Positions 63,606-64,000 of a stretch of 64,000 nt of DNA are shown piece by piece (position 1 is the stretch's first letter; the number at the start of each line of letters is the position of its first letter). The position numbers and the translations under genes were made by a program. The stretch is from Crotophaga sulcirostris (Eukaryota; Chordata; Aves; Cuculiformes; Crotophagidae), in NCBI GenBank assembly GCA_013397455.1, contig VYZB01000135.1, positions 626,867 through 690,866 of the forward strand, in the 5' to 3' direction. Under the pieces are notes generated by a model. It had not been told where the DNA came from and ran no database searches. It saw only the letters and a program-made list of their open reading frames with translations.

Positions 63606-64000
63606 ATATGAACAATAGATGGGTATAAGAATATGAACAATTAATCCTCATGCTCTGAAGTATTTTTAAAACTCCTTTTCTAATTCAAAAAAATTCTTAT
63701 ATGTCTTAAGAAGTTATTTCCAAGGTTGAAGTGTTGCAAATCATTTAGAACAGGTTTTCATTTTAAAAAGCAACACTTTCTAAAGCTAAAAATATGTATG
63801 GTGATATATGATGCTGCAGCATACCGTAGAAGTCAAGGTGGATTTCTTATGGAATATACTTTTTGTAAGATAATTATGCCTCATATTTGTTGTTAATATT
63901 AGCTTGCCCTGAGTTCTTCGTAGTGTCAGTTGTGTATGAATCTAATAGGATTGTACATTATTATTTCATCCACAGATACAAATAAATAAGCGTAATTTGT

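Larger units (their letters stand above)
1..64000 (+). other. ATXN10: ATXN10 locus, internal part (six exons and their introns)
   Basis: Six exons on the + strand splice into one frame matching the middle of ataxin-10. Ataxin-10 is a cytoplasmic protein built of armadillo-like helical repeats; published work on the family links it to neurite outgrowth, O-GlcNAc transferase binding and cytokinesis. Seen directly: 788 nt of joined coding sequence without a stop, six consensus donors and six AG acceptors, and conserved blocks such as LQFLGNIA, KIVAY, IRLLDVLCEMT and GFKSHLIRLIGNLCYKNK. The gene starts before the window and ends after it: I found neither the N-terminal exons nor the C-terminal exons that should begin with a VNELDG-like segment. 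Orthology is from recognition of the protein, not from an alignment run. Confidence 0.93.
35307..64000 (+). other. ATXN10: ATXN10 large downstream intron (at least 28.7 kb, 5' part)
   Basis: Begins with GTAAGT and runs to the window edge. No segment encoding the next expected part (a VNELDG-like start, then EWVIYAIRNLTE) was seen on the + strand. By protein position this probably matches the large human intron 9. It holds most of the mobile elements in the window: CR1 pieces at 36.5, 45.8-47.2, 50.1, 55.0, 59.6 and 63.5 kb, and a mariner relic at 41.1-42.2 kb. A small set of hairpins lies at 37.9 kb. The remaining parts show no gene, RNA gene or regulatory site that I can support. Confidence 0.85.

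Noticed and set aside
1..64000. tRNA, rRNA, CRISPR array, CpG-island promoter or second host gene
   Set aside because: No GGTTCRANNCC box with a cloverleaf, no spaced direct repeats, no dense CpG block and no other exon chain was found on either strand by reading.

Overview
This window is intronic-scale vertebrate DNA, almost certainly from a bird. It is AT-rich, with long non-coding stretches, short exons bounded by GT/AG splice sites, at least seven pieces of CR1 LINE (the dominant avian retrotransposon), one mariner DNA transposon relic and no sign of prokaryotic gene organisation. All statements about families and orthologues come from recognition of sequence motifs; no database search was run.

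The only gene recognised is ATXN10 (ataxin-10), on the + strand. Six consecutive coding exons are found at 8948-9044, 9971-10135, 21943-22023, 27802-27967, 32764-32872 and 35137-35306. They join in one open frame of 788 nt (two bases completing a codon, then 262 full codons), with every donor and acceptor canonical and every phase compatible. The product matches the middle of human ataxin-10, from about residue 130 to about residue 391 of 475. The exons for the N-terminal third lie upstream of the window and the C-terminal exons (about 84 residues in human) lie downstream.

Layout: 1-8947 is the 3' part of an upstream intron and holds a probable CR1 ORF1 relic near 6.9-7.1 kb. 9045-9970 is a short intron. 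10136-21942 is an 11.8 kb intron with one CR1 3' fragment. 22024-27801 and 27968-32763 are mid-sized introns, the latter with a GC-richer island ending in a hAT-like terminus. 32873-35136 is a short intron. 35307-64000 is the start of a very large intron (at least 28.7 kb) that carries most of the mobile elements: a weak CR1 tail at 36.5 kb, a mariner at 41.1-42.2 kb, a relatively young CR1 interrupted by an 855-base run of N at 45.8-47.2 kb, and further CR1 pieces at 50.1, 55.0, 59.6 and 63.5 kb. By position in the protein this probably corresponds to human ATXN10 intron 9, which in people carries the ATTCT repeat expanded in spinocerebellar ataxia type 10; no such array is seen here.

No RNA gene, CRISPR array, CpG-island promoter or second protein-coding gene could be supported. 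Nothing here looks like a new multi-gene system. The observations most worth checking are the CR1 copy hidden partly by the gap, the mariner relic, an ungapped 51-bp duplication that flanks one ATXN10 exon, and a pair of mutually exclusive hairpins.
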